Shown: in pieces, positions 53,516 to 64,000 of the stretch
Layout: each line of letters starts with the position of its first letter
How positions within the stretch are numbered: position 1 is the first letter of the stretch
NCBI GenBank assembly: GCA_963921795.1
Contig: OY997642.1
Span: forward strand, 36,055,840 to 36,119,839
Direction of reading: 5' to 3'
From: Nannobrachium achirus
Lineage: Eukaryota; Chordata; Actinopteri; Myctophiformes; Myctophidae
Length of the DNA: 64,000 nt
Made by a program: the position numbers and the translations under genes
The notes under the pieces: model-generated
Databases searched by the model: none
Told to the model about the DNA's origin: nothing
The model's input: only the letters and a program-made list of their open reading frames with translations

Positions 53516-54108
53516 ATAAGGATTTGTGGTATGCAGTTGCGCAGTGCATGTGAATGAACCAAGAGCTGCTTTTAATAAGCAACGATTATAGGAAATGGGC
53601 CCAAAGCCCAATAGAACATTTCCAGCTGGAAGTTCATCCTCGCTGTTAGGAGTGCAACACACCAGCTATAGTGTGCCTCCACCTGGGAGGGAGCAAGAGA
53701 GGGGGTGACGCTTGACTGCAGATACTGCAATACAGTAGTACATCAGGGTGGGACACCTTTTTGGGCACTTGACCATGTTCCTAGGCTAGGCCAGAGAGTG
53801 AAAACCACCACTGCTTTTACAGAATATTATAGGCTGCTAATCAGAATAGTGATAAAAGATAATTGAATATCAGTAATGAAGCTAAGATAAATTCTGACTA
53901 TCTGGGCAGAAACGTTTTATGCATATCAAACAACAATGGTTAATTGCGACCGTACTATGAAAAGCTCCACTGGCTGTCTGTCTGTTCGTCCTTCTGTCTG
54001 TCTGTCCATCTGTCCATCACGTCACACTTTTGCCCCTACACGATCTCTGGCACCGTTGGCCCTATCGATGCCAAACTTTGCACTCACACTCCTTGGACGG
54101 CAAAGCAT

Positions 54109-54983
54109 CTGATTTCTCACATGGCCCTCTTCTAGCGCCACCATCAGGCAGATCTTTGCAAAACACATCTTTGGACACTGCTCCTACAGATTTGGCCTAA
54201 AATCATGCAAAGCGGTACACAGTATCTCTAAAGTCATGTCATCAACATGGATCTGTCCCATTTCCCATATTCCCTCCTGATTGGCTACGATTTCCTTCTA
54301 AAGTTTGTGTATGCGATGTGACGGTCGCTTATCTCCCGATTAGGGAGTCTTACTGGTAATGTATTTGATCAACTCAGTTGATCACTGCAATAGATGATCA
54401 CCTGGCAGTTCTAAAAGAGGTGGTTGACCAGCCTTGCAGTGCTTGCTTCATTCTCTGACTGTTTCACTATACTCACATTGTTTCCTCAACATGACTCCTG
54501 TAAACTCATACAGCTTCTCCAGAACCTTTTCCAGGCGACACGGAACACCATATATGGGCATAAATGAGTGCCAGACAGACAGACAGACGGATAGAACGGG
54601 TATTGCACAACTGGACATCGATGGTGACTATTCTGCCCAACGGGCACCAGTCTGGGTTCTCCAACATTACTTCTGAGACTCCTACATTCAATCCCTCATA
54701 TACTGTGCAAACCCCCGGGCACAGAACTAGTATATATTATATTACCAGTAAGACTCCTTAATCGGGAGATAAGCGACCTTCACGTCGCATACACAAACTT
54801 TAGAAGGCAATCGTAGCCAATCAGGAGGGAATATGGGAAATGGGACAGATCCAAGTTGAAGACATGACTTTAGAGATACGGTGTACCGCTTTGCATGATT
54901 TTAGGCCAAAATCTGTAGGAGCAGTGTCCAAAAATGTGTTCGGTCTGATGGTGGCGCTAGAAGAGGGCCATGTGAGAAATCAG
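54109..54983. mobile_element. Inverted-repeat element with 250-bp arms and Helitron-like inner ends
   Basis: Arms 54109-54360 and 54742-54983 are inverted copies (CTGATTTCTCACATGGCCCT at one edge; its complement at the other). Each arm ends toward the centre with a small hairpin CTCCC/GGGAG and TCTTACTGGTAAT. The spacer holds CCATATATGG at 54548-54557 and CAGA repeats. Confidence 0.65.
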
Positions 54984-55261
54984 GGCTGGAGGCTGTGATT
55001 TGCCATCCAATTTTGTATTTATTTTATTTAAAGGGAGAAATACAAGACCATTGTTAATGTACTTTAACTACATTCAGCATATCACAGCCTGGTTCATATT
55101 AGAGATGACGTTAACGCTTAAATTAGATGATTGCGTTACAGGAAAGAAAACTTTGAGACTTGCAGGCCATGTTGTTCACGTCATGTGACTTATCATGAAT
55201 CACTGGCACTTCGATAACGTGACGCAGATGCAGAAGTTTGTAATAGCTTAAAGATTCAGAA

Positions 55262-55436
55262 TAGCAGTAGAATATTCCTTACAATTCCAAACTTTTGGTA
55301 CTTTGAGTACACTTTCATACTTTCATTCGTACACTTTCATACTTTTACTAAAGTACATTTTGAATTACGGACATTAAGCTTGTACAGAGTATTTCTATAT
55401 TGCCGTATGTGATAGCCAACTTTTTCCACCACTATT
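55262..55436. mobile_element. GTACTT-rich fish repeat
   Basis: Third copy of the family at 9258 and 9890, on the opposite strand at its CCACCACTATTACTT end. Internal TACACTTTCATACTTT direct repeats. Confidence 0.55.
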
Positions 55437-55516
55437 ACTTGACCACCAGACGCATTATATACTAGATCAAATATATTTTGTTGTTTTGAAGTGTGATCCC
55501 CCAACGCGCGCGAGTT

Positions 55517-55546
55517 CACACACACACACACACGCACGCACGCACG

Positions 55547-55597
<51 letters not shown>
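55517..55597. repeat. (CA)n/(CGCA)n microsatellite
   Basis: CA units interrupted by a CGCA block. Confidence 0.95.
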
Positions 55598-55599
<2 letters not shown>

Positions 55600-55911
55600 C
55601 TGCTTTCTGGGGACTGCAAAATGTGGAACAGAGAAAGAGTGAAAACAGGATCTGACAGCATTTTTGAAGAGCTGGTAGGCAGAGCCGGTGTATTTTTGAA
55701 GGACCAGAGGAAGAGCAAGGGCAGTGTCCTTCCTGGTTTTCTACGGCTTCCTGTCCACCACCCGCACCCCCCACCCCCACGCACCCGCAACCCCAGCGTG
55801 GAATTTGATTCAGAGTCACTTGTTACATTCATGGTGCCGATGCCATTGTTTCCCGGACCATTGATCTTCTGAGATTTTCTTCCGTTGACAACCCTGCCCT
55901 GTTGACTAATC

Positions 55912-56296
55912 CACTAGGTTCTCAAACCTTTTCACGTCAAGGACACCCAAATTAATATCGGGGCCCCATCTGAATATATCTTAAATATTCCAAGTATTTC
56001 AGATTTTTCTTTCTTTCGCGTTTTTTGGGAAATAGCAGATCTACAAGCTAACAATGTTTCAAAAATATTCCAAATTGTTCTGCTTTTTTTCCCCAATCGT
56101 TCTTGAAAATTGATCTACAAGCTCACAACGCACATTGCTTGCAGACCTGTGACTGTGAGCTTTAAGATCTGCTGTTTTCAAATATCTGATGTATTAGGTT
56201 TAAAGTGATTAAACTGTTTTGATGCTATATTAACTCATTTAGCTGGGGACCCCCTGGAACCCCCCACCCCCAAGAAACCCACTTTGAGAACCACTG
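55912..56296. mobile_element. hAT-like MITE, perfect 8-bp duplication
   Basis: Ends CACTAGGTTCTCAAA and TTTGAGAACCACTG flanked by GACTAATC at 55904-55911 and 56297-56304. Includes hairpin-family arms at about 56034-56055 and 56107-56178. Confidence 0.9.
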
Positions 56297-57440
56297 GACT
56301 AATCCACACAGCAAAATCTTCGAAATATTCAATTTAAAGCTGAAATCTGTAACTTTCATGTGGAACCCTGGTCCCACCGCATGATTCTTACCACTGAGGT
56401 AAGACAGACAGAACGCCCGCTTGTCATGGAGGCGGGTCATGTGGTGCTTATGAGCTTCAGGCAGTACCACGTGTCAACCAGTAGATGTCCTACTTGACAC
56501 CAGGGTCAACTTTTCTCAATGGAAGAGTAGAGACACCACCTGCAACCTGATGTACTACTGTAGTTATACTGTATCAACATACTCTAAATCAGTGTTTCTC
56601 AACCCTTTCAGGCCGCGACCCCCAAAATAATCATATTTTAACAGGGGAACCCCCACCCTACGAGCAGTTGAGGCATTGCATTACATTTTGTATAACACGG
56701 TTCTTTTGTTGTGAGCATGTAGATCTGCTATTTTTACAATTTCTGCCTCTAACATTTGACAATTTGAACAACGTTTAATTTGTAATTTTAGAGGTATTAA
56801 AAAGTCCTAAAATTGTAAAAGTGTGCAGGTACCCTATATATATCCTTATATACAATTTAGAAGTTAGCCACTCCCTGAGAAGTTAATCACGCCCCGTGTA
56901 CTGTATCCCGCTGCTACACTGCAGCTATGTTAGCACAGACCCACGGCCCAATTCCCGAAACCATTTAACCAACAGCACAATCATACCTCTCGCTTTTGGA
57001 CCGTCGCTATTTATTGTCTCTTTATGCATTCTTTTACCTTCTTTGCCCCGCTTTTCTGCCTCAGCCGCGAACGGTGCTACGTCACATATCATTCTTCCTG
57101 AAAGGTCTGTCCTTCTTCCTGAGACGACAATCACTTATCCTTTACAGTCTCTCCTTCTTCCGTGTCTCTCAAGTAAACGTCCCTGACGTATGCGGATGCG
57201 TCGTGCCTTTGCGCAAGTGGAACCTATACTTCTCTGCCGGAGCCGCCACTACGTCACTGACTCCACCTTTGCCTTCAGAACCCATGTCGCCTCTCGCGAC
57301 CGAGTTTTTCCCGGTGAACCTAAGCGCAACGGTGGGGGCTTGGCAGTGTGGGGAACACGCACCACTGACTACTATTGCTGATGATGGAGAGCAATATATA
57401 GCTTAGTAGCCGGGGATCCAGTCCCTCAAAATGGGAGGGG

Positions 57441-58090
57441 ACCTGTGATGTTCTGCCGCACTTTTTATTTCTGTTTTATCTATTAGTTTGGTCACTAAGG
57501 TCCACAGAATGAGAGGCCTGCTCTGCCGGAAACATCGCGAAAAAAAGTTATGGCCATTTGTATATTCACTGTCCCATTGACTCCACTACACAGGAAAGGA
57601 AATATATTACAAACAAGAAAAATTCTGCTTTAAGTAGCACGTGAGGGGTCAAAATGGAGGGTTTTCATGATTCTGAATCCATTGCACAAAAAACATTCCT
57701 TGGGCTAGAAAACAAACCAACAAAAGTGTCAAAAGTGATGACTCATCACTGTGATGACTGTGAAAAGTGATGACTCATCACTTTTAACACTTTTGTTGGT
57801 TAGTTTTCTTGCCCAAGGAATGTTTTTTGTGCAAAACAAATGCTTGCAATGGATTCACAATCATGAAAACTCTCCATTTTGACCCCTCACGTGCTACTTA
57901 AAGCAGAATTTTTCTTTTTTATAATATATTTCCTTTCCTGTGTAGTGGAGTCAATGGGACAGTGAATATACAAATGGCCATAACCTTTTTTCGCGATGTT
58001 TCCAGCAGAGCAGGCCTCTCATTCTGTGGACCTTAATGACCAAACTAATAGATAAAACAGAAATAAAAAGTGCGGCAGAACATCACAGGT
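57441..58090. mobile_element. 650-bp palindromic element, relative of 398-1068
   Basis: ACCTGTGATGTTCTGCCGCA at the left faces its complement at 58071-58090, and the arms pair throughout. The inner part shares CACGTGAGGGGTC, GATTCTGAATCCATTGCA, AAAACATTCCTTGGGC and the core GTGATGACTCATCAC with 398-1068; the outer arms differ. TGACTCA at 57739-57745 and 57771-57777. Confidence 0.82.
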
Positions 58091-58288
58091 TCAACCCTAT
58101 TCCTTGAGCTTTAGGGCATGTGGATCCCCGACTATTAGCCTTTGTATTGAAAATGAGAGGCACTCTTGCCGATTTATTAAGAGTCGAGACTCGTCGCCAA
58201 TTGCAAGATATTTAAAAGTTATTTGGGGCCATGATGATGATGATATCCTTTTCTTCCCACAACTAGACTAAGGATTTATGTGCGAACA

Positions 58289-58328
58289 CTAGGATTCGCC
58301 CGCCAAAGGCGGGCGATATTCTAGTAGT
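58289..58328 (+). repeat. Hairpin followed by CTAG (Helitron-like 3' terminus)
   Basis: CGCCCGCC aaa GGCGGGCG followed by ATATTCTAGT. A hairpin with CTAG a few bases downstream is the classical Helitron 3' end, but ACTAG also precedes the hairpin symmetrically, so a simple palindrome is an alternative. Confidence 0.4.
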
Positions 58329-58897
58329 ATACACTTAAACTGTATGTTGGTTATACTGTTGAGTGAGAAAACAATGTTTCACATTAAGTTAATCATCTGG
58401 GGACCCCCCGCAAAATATTTTGGGGACCCCCCCCCCCCCTGGGGGTCCCGACCCACAGGTTGAGAAGTGAGAACCACTGCTCTAAATAATGTTTTATTCA
58501 TTAAAATAAGTTCCGGATTGCGGCTTTAACTCTGGCATTTGTGCACTCTCTGAGTTGCAAATAGATAAACAAACACTGAGGCTTTGACTGCATGAGGTCC
58601 AGACAGTCCTGCCTGAAACGAGCGTCACCGCCAGCCGTTTGAATCACTGCCTGTGGCATTCATTCACCATGCCGTGCAGCCAGACACTTCCAGCCCCACA
58701 GTCTTAGGATATATGCTGATTTCCTTCTGCCTGCCAGTAAACAGGCTTTAACAATGTGGGGAAACTCAGCACACATTGTGCTACGAGCAGGCTGTGAGGA
58801 CAACTGGCTCGCTTAAAGAAGGGAATCAAAACAGCATTTTGTTGTCCAGAAGAAACTCCTACACTGCAGTAATATCTGAGCGTTGGACTCTGTCTAA

Positions 58898-59119
58898 AGG
58901 CCCATTCCCACTGGGCCAGATAACAGATAAAAAAATCTCTTTCTCCAGATATTTTTCCATTCAAGTGGATGGTAGATACAGATAGAATAAAAGATCTATC
59001 ACAGATATTTATCTGTGATAGATATGTTTTTTATCTGTATCTACCATCCACTTGAATGGAAAAATATCTGGAGAAAGAGATTTTTTTTATCTGTTATCTG
59101 GCCCAGTGGGAATGGGCCT
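58898..59119. mobile_element. 222-bp near-perfect palindromic MITE, TAA-flanked
   Basis: Ends AGGCCCATTCCCACTGGGCC and its complement, with arms nearly identical for about 90 bp. TAA at 58895-58897 and 59120-59122 fits the 3-bp TWA duplication of PIF/Harbinger insertions. High arm identity suggests a young copy. Confidence 0.85.
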
Positions 59120-59122
59120 TAA

Positions 59123-59836
59123 CAAAGTAGACTCGTATTATGTACGCCCATCAGATAGAAATAGCTATTATTTCTATCAGAGAGGCCGGCATAAATAATA
59201 CGAGTGGCTGTAAGCGATTTTCTCACAAGTGTTATTGATATTTGTGACCCGCTGTAATTACATGTCTATATTTGATTCTTGGCTTTCTATTAACGCCAAT
59301 ATAGTTTTGTATACCATTACTTTGAACGATAGCTCATTCTTATGTATTGACTGTCACCAAACAGAGTGGGCTATAATGTAAAGGTCATGTAAAGGCCTGT
59401 ACATTCTAAATCTGATGACTTTAGCATGCTATCTATTTTCTCTTCATGGGAATCTATCACTTGTCCTTATGCTACAACTGAGACTAGTGTTGCCAACTAG
59501 GATTGAAAATAAGGAATCGTCCCTTATTTGGAAACTAGCAGTGATTCCAACCATTTTAATTTCAAGGACCTCCAGTTTGACATGCATTAGGGCTACGGAC
59601 CCCCATTTAATGGCATTTCCATCTCTGGGACCACAATTTATATTGTAAAATCAATGTTAATTTAACTCTGAGAGTGTACAAATGGAACCAAATGGACCTG
59701 TATTTGGAACCGATGCCTTATTCAACAGATAAGATACAATATTTATTCCTGGGGGAATCAGTAAATGACACACATCTTCCAACTTCAAACAGCTCATGTA
59801 AATATACTATGATACAGGTTTGTAACAACTTAAACC
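59123..59836. other. Intergenic, possible regulatory block
   Basis: A short hairpin GATAGAAATAG/CTATTATTTCTATC at about 59154-59180. Unique AT-rich DNA follows. 59640-59700 is a fragment of the ACTCTGAGAGTGTACAAATG repeat. Confidence 0.35.
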
Positions 59837-59844
59837 CTCTAGAC

Positions 59845-61728
59845 CAGTGGTTTAACCTTTTTCAAATCAGGTCCAAGGAATCTGATCCACGGACCACCAT
59901 TTGATGAGATTCAGCCTCTCAGACCCAAACCTAGAATGTTTTTTTTATTGTGGGCTCGCCTAAAGGCGAGCACACGTATGTTATCTTCATTATTTATTTA
60001 TTTCTATACTAGTCAGTATCCTAAAACTTTGGCGCGCTTCATCTCCTAAACGCTTACACCTTTCAACACCATTCAAATTTTTATGTGTTCAGCTTACTGA
60101 GGACAAGTGTGCGTGTATTTTTCTTTTTGAAATGTTTTGTAGTTTAATTATAAAAAAATAAAAATGTTTAACTTTAAGCACCCAATGCATTTCCAATGGG
60201 TCCCCAGAGTGGAGAGAAGGATAATAGACCCATGTTTATGTTAAGGCGCTGTGGCTGCAGTGTTCACACTTCAGATATGCTATCTATATCATTGCGTTCA
60301 CACAGGTCTGCTCTCTGATTTGATCCAAATGTCTAAGCTGTGTGATGTATAAAACTATAGTTATAGTTAAAACTATAAATAAATGTCCCTCTCCACTCTA
60401 CTGATTACACAGCTGTGATCAAGAATCAAGTCCGGGCGATGGGATGTAAATCCCATAGCCATATATCCTAGAGCCCGCAGGGACAGTCAGCCATATTAGT
60501 GGTTGTTGTTGGTTGTCAGGGAGATATCAAAACCAATGCATTTCCAAGTCAGATCCACAAACACAATAAAAGCCATGCTCCACTCCTCAGTCTGGAGTGG
60601 CCACATAGAAGAACGCCTTGGTTATAGACATAGTGGAGGACATATGTGATCTGGGATTGTTAGCCTACAGTATATGCACTCAATATACTCCACTACAGTT
60701 GGAGTCCATTTGACAGTTGCTGGTTCCCAAACACAGAATCAAAAATGTAGATCTAGAACACATATAATATGTACAGTACAGTAAGGTTCAGTAGAGTACA
60801 GTAAAAGTACAGTAAGGTTCAGTAGAGTACAGTAAAGTACAGTAAGGTACAGAAAGGTACAGTACAGAAAGGTACAGTAGAGTACAGTACAGTAAGGTAC
60901 AATACAGTACAGTAAGGTACAGTAGAGTACAGTAAAGTACAATAAAGTACAGTAAAGTAGAATAAAGTACAGTAAGGTACAGTGGAGTACAGTAAAGTAC
61001 AGTAGAGTACAGTAAAGTACAGTATAGTAAGGTACAGTAGAGTACAGTACAGTAAGGTACAGTACGGTACAGTAGAGTACAGTATAGTATAGTACAGTAA
61101 GGTACAGTACAGTACAGTAAGGTACAGTAGAGTACAGTACAGTAAGGTACAGTAGAGTACAGTAAAGTACAGTAAGTTACAGTAGAATACAGTAAAGTAC
61201 AGTACAGTAGAGTACAGTAAAGTACAGTAAGTTACAGTACAGTACAGTACAGTACAGTACAGTACAGTAAGGTGCAGTACAGTATAGTAAGGTACAGTAC
61301 AATACTGTAAGGTACTGTACCTTACAGTACCTTAAAGTATCCTATTTGTTGGGTTGGAACCGAGCCCACACTGTTTCGAAGGAACAGTATTTCTAGTTGT
61401 TGGATAAGATCTTGTTCAAAATTCCATGCTATATTGATATAGTAGAGACAACAGGCAAACATTGATCAAAATAACTACATTCTATAATTGTGTAGACTTC
61501 TTGTAAATTAAGCAATGCAGATGTTTAACAATAATTTATTTAACCATTGAGAACATAACATGAAACCAAATGGACCTGTAAGGGTCCTTTTGGTTTCATT
61601 TTACACTCTTAAGAGTTAAAGATCTATAAGGGTCCATTTGGTTTACCAACTCTCCTTCATTTAGCTGGGGACCACCTGGAACCCCCTCTAGGAAAGGTGG
61701 TCCCCGGACCACTTTTTCAAAACCACTG
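59845..61728. mobile_element. Composite hAT-like element containing a minisatellite
   Basis: Ends CAGTGGTTTAACC and AAAACCACTG with perfect CTCTAGAC at 59837-59844 and 61729-61736. Inside are inverted GTGGGCTCG and CGAGCCCAC (about 59956 and 61359), suggesting another insertion, and the GTACAGTA array. Confidence 0.8.
60771..61339. repeat. GTACAGTA minisatellite (~570 bp)
   Basis: Tandem variants of GTACAGTA, GTACAGTAAG and GTACAGTAGA arranged as a loose 10- or 20-bp unit. Ends in inverted orientation (GGTACTGTACCTTACAGTAC). A minus-strand frame (YCTVLYC) is a by-product. Confidence 0.95.
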
Positions 61729-61758
61729 CTCTAGACTGGACCTGGGTTGTCTTTGTAT

Positions 61759-62124
61759 GGGGAAATCCCTCTAAGGCAAACGCCGATAAAGCAAACGCCG
61801 ATAAGGCAAAAGAAAAATGCAACAGAGTAGCCTCCTTTTGTTATGGTGAAATGAATAAAGAATTTTGAGCAATACAATGGTTAGTCTATATGTCACAGTT
61901 ATTGTCCACGAAATTGCAAGCGGCGCGAAGGCCGGCGCGAGTTACGAAGCCGTGGTGAATGCAATCGTTTACGGCCTGGGCAAGCGCACGATAAACGCAT
62001 GAATGGGATCATGAAACGCGATGCAGGTGAGCTCACATTTCACCATAACAAAAGGAGGTTTAGTACATTAGTTTGCCTTATCGGCGTTTGCCTTATTGGC
62101 GTTTTCCTTATCGGGACGTGCCCC
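61759..62124. mobile_element. TIR element with iterated subterminal motif
   Basis: Ends GGGGAAATCCC and GGGACGTGCCCC. Next to each end the motif AGGCAAACGCCGATAA is repeated two or three times in inverted orientation. Flanks CTTTGTAT and CTTTGTAC (sharing the terminal C) agree at 7 of 8 bases. The interior has the GC-rich block also found at 44430-44745. Confidence 0.7.
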
Positions 62125-62232
62125 TTTGTACTTGGACCGCTATGTTCTGGCTACACCAAATCTCTTTGCCAGAAATAGCCGATCTACAAGCTTACTAGCT
62201 TGATCTGGCTAATGTTACCCCCAGAGTATGAG

Positions 62233-62513
62233 TACCGTATTTTCCGGACTATAAGGCACACCGGACTATAAGGCGCACTGTCAATGAATGGTCTATTTTC
62301 GAACTGTTTTCATATAAGGCGCACCGGACTTTAAGGCGCACATATTAGACACTACCGTTGCGTTATGCATCCAACAGATGGAGCTGTGCTAAAGGGAACG
62401 TCAATGTCAATGAATGATCCATATATAAGGCGCACTGGACTATAAGGCGCACTGTAGTTTTTTGAGAAAATTAAAGGCTTTTAAGTGCGCCTTATAGTCC
62501 GGAAAATATGGTA
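62233..62513. mobile_element. MITE with GGACTATAAGGCGCAC subterminal repeats
   Basis: Ends TACCGTATTTTCCGGAC and GTCCGGAAAATATGGTA. ACTATAAGGCGCAC occurs several times next to the left end and before the right end. A very widespread MITE type in fish. Confidence 0.8.
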
Positions 62514-62516
62514 GAT

Positions 62517-62929
62517 CAGGGGTCTTCAACAGGGGGTCTGCGACCCCTAGGGGGTCCGCGGAGGTACTGCAGGGGGTCCGTGAAATTATTGCTTAAAAAA
62601 AAATAAAAACAATTATTTTTTTTTATTTAAATTTTTTACATTTATGTTAAAAAATAAATCATGATTCTATCCATTTTTAATAGCTTTAATACATGATTAC
62701 TATGCAATTGACAGATTGCTGATATTATTAACATTGGTTCTCAGTTAATAAGTAGTATGTTTAGAAATGGTAGTGGTACGGCCCACCCTGCTCGCTGTAA
62801 CTTGTACATGTTTAAAATAAAAAATATGTCGTAGCCCCGACCCCCCCACCCTACGAGGTGGTAGGGGGTCCCTGCTCCATCTCCCCATCAGTTTGGGGGT
62901 CCCCGGCCTGAAAACGTTGAAGACCCCTG
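62517..62929. mobile_element. hAT-like element
   Basis: Ends CAGGGGTCTTCAACAGG and TTGAAGACCCCTG with flanks TGGTAGAT and CGGTAGAT (7 of 8). Same family as 3042-3247 and 48267-48714. Confidence 0.82.
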
Positions 62930-62930
62930 C

Positions 62931-62932
62931 GG

Positions 62933-62974
<42 letters not shown>

Positions 62975-63200
62975 CCTTTATTATCCCAAGGGGGAAAATT
63001 AGTTGCCCAGAGGCAGCACAGCAGTATAAGATTATTTACAAAGTTACAGAGAAGTATGAAAAAGATAAAAAGAAAAAAACAAGAACAGAGTACAGAGTAC
63101 AGTAAGTACAGTAAGAGCAAGGTACAACAGGAAAAGGAACGAATAATATATATACATAAAGTGTCATAAAGCACGACTATCAAAAATAATACAGTGCCCA
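62931..63200 (-). mobile_element. LINE/SINE-type 3' tail with GATA repeat
   Basis: (GATA)n at about 62936-62973 followed by CCTTTATTATCCCAAGGGGG. On the minus strand this reads as the common fish retroposon tail CCCCCTTGGGATAATAAAGG ending in (TATC)n. The body upstream on that strand is short and has no readable RT domain. Confidence 0.55.
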
Positions 63201-64000
63201 CATCAAAGAGACCATAACAGTCAATGCTAGTTAGTGCAACAAGTATCTCTACATCATGTCAAACACAAGCAGAAATACCAAAAAAAAAACTACTAACACA
63301 ACCTAATAGTGCTGGGGTTCAAGTGGTTATTAGAATAATTAATAACAAAAACTGTACATATACGGTGAGATTTAATCTTTTGTTCTGTAGAAATCATTTC
63401 AGGTAGTTTAGCAAACCTAAGCAAGCGAAACTATACTGGTATCGCTGACAAAGTCTGTGTACCGTAGGCCTATACCAGAACACAATGCATATGGGTGCTG
63501 TTGACACATTTTTTAGCTGGTTTTGTGCTCATTCTACATTTTCACCAGTATTATACTAATATATTCTGAAAACTAAGAGTTTGCTATATTGCAATTAAGG
63601 ACACAATTTAGTTTTTCTTCTCTTGTTTATTTTTTCTTTTCACACTAAATCGTTCTTTTGCTTAAGGGTGAGGCAAATTCCGGGAATGATCCATGAATAT
63701 CTCTCCTAGCAACACATGCTCATTAAAACAAAACCATGCACCTGTCAGTAGGAGCACAGGTGTTCCCTACAGGTGGTGCACTGCAGTTCAGCTCCAGGTG
63801 GTGGCAATAGGCCCTTACTTAATCAGGTACACCAAACAGTTTCCTCTCCGCCCTGTAGGAGGTCTCCCTGTCTCTCTGTTACTGAGTCATAGTACATCTG
63901 AGTGGTTAAAGACAACTCTAAAGCAACCTGTATTAGGCTCATAAAGTACATGTCATTACAAATAAAACTGTTAATTATTCTCCAAAAATATTCATCAGAC
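63201..64000. other. Unique sequence to window end
   Basis: No exon or recognised repeat. The chance frame at 63693-63944 has no recognisable domain. Confidence 0.4.

Larger units (their letters stand above)
56590..58479. mobile_element. hAT-like element nested in the TTAA element
   Basis: Ends CAGTGTTTCTCAACC and GAGAACCACTG with perfect CTCTAAAT at 56582-56589 and 58480-58487. Outer parts (to about 56870 and from about 58365) match 7077-7471. The middle is further inserted DNA, including the palindrome 57441-58090. Confidence 0.88.
56338..58525. mobile_element. TTAA-flanked MITE split by nested insertions
   Basis: Ends AGCTGAAATCTGTAAC and GTTCCGGATTGCGGCT, TTAA at 56334-56337 and 58526-58529. 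Same family as 46105-46402. Only about 300 bp belong to it; the rest is the hAT-like insertion 56590-58479. Confidence 0.82.

Noticed and set aside
56896-57406. Overlapping 96-, 136- and 63-residue frames inside the nested element as a transposase
   Set aside because: No DDE, BED or RT motif is visible in any frame; the segment is interior repeat DNA.
60771-61339. CRISPR-like array
   Set aside because: Direct tandem units without spacers in a vertebrate genome; it is a minisatellite.

Overview
The window is vertebrate nuclear DNA, most likely from a teleost fish. Two protein-coding genes have short GT-AG introns and vertebrate-type proteins. The rest is dense in dinucleotide microsatellites, palindromic MITEs and non-autonomous DNA transposons, as in many ray-finned fish genomes. 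I cannot name the species. Coding sequence is confined to the first 13 kb.

Positions 1-8700 hold mcm4 on the + strand, a subunit of the MCM2-7 replicative helicase. Fourteen coding exons (1113 to 8512) give about 785 residues from the N-terminal tail to the stop. The first roughly 78 codons, the start codon and the promoter must lie upstream of base 1. The introns are packed with hAT-like, TTAA-type and foldback elements; one element ends 15 bp before a splice acceptor. About 1.1 kb downstream, on the same strand, lies a complete ube2v2 (9658-12790, four coding exons, 145 residues), the UBC13 partner that builds K63-linked ubiquitin chains. Its last intron is half (GT)n, and the run ends 8 nt before the exon. 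The order mcm4-ube2v2 matches the human 8q11.21 order. The two genes act in replication licensing and in post-replication repair signalling respectively.

From 12.9 kb to 64 kb I see no exon I can support. Long open frames there are translations of (CA)n, (CT)n or transposon DNA. The DNA is a mosaic of ordinary unique sequence, some of it AT-rich and possibly regulatory, and mobile elements. Many of these elements have intact target-site duplications: ten hAT-like insertions, seven of them with perfect 8-bp duplications; three TTAA-flanked elements; two elements with 9-bp duplications; TAA- and TA-flanked palindromes; a tRNA-derived SINE; and a LINE-like tail. At 55.9-58.5 kb the insertions are stacked three deep.

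The most unusual signal is a family of about 18 dispersed hairpins, 60-75 bp long, with arms related to AGCAGATCTACAAGCTCACA. They occur both inside several hAT-like families and outside them, and their stems are nearly perfect. Other points of interest are a repeat family that scatters perfect CArG boxes (CCATATATGG), two large palindromes built around an AP-1-type core, and a GTACAGTA minisatellite inside a transposon.
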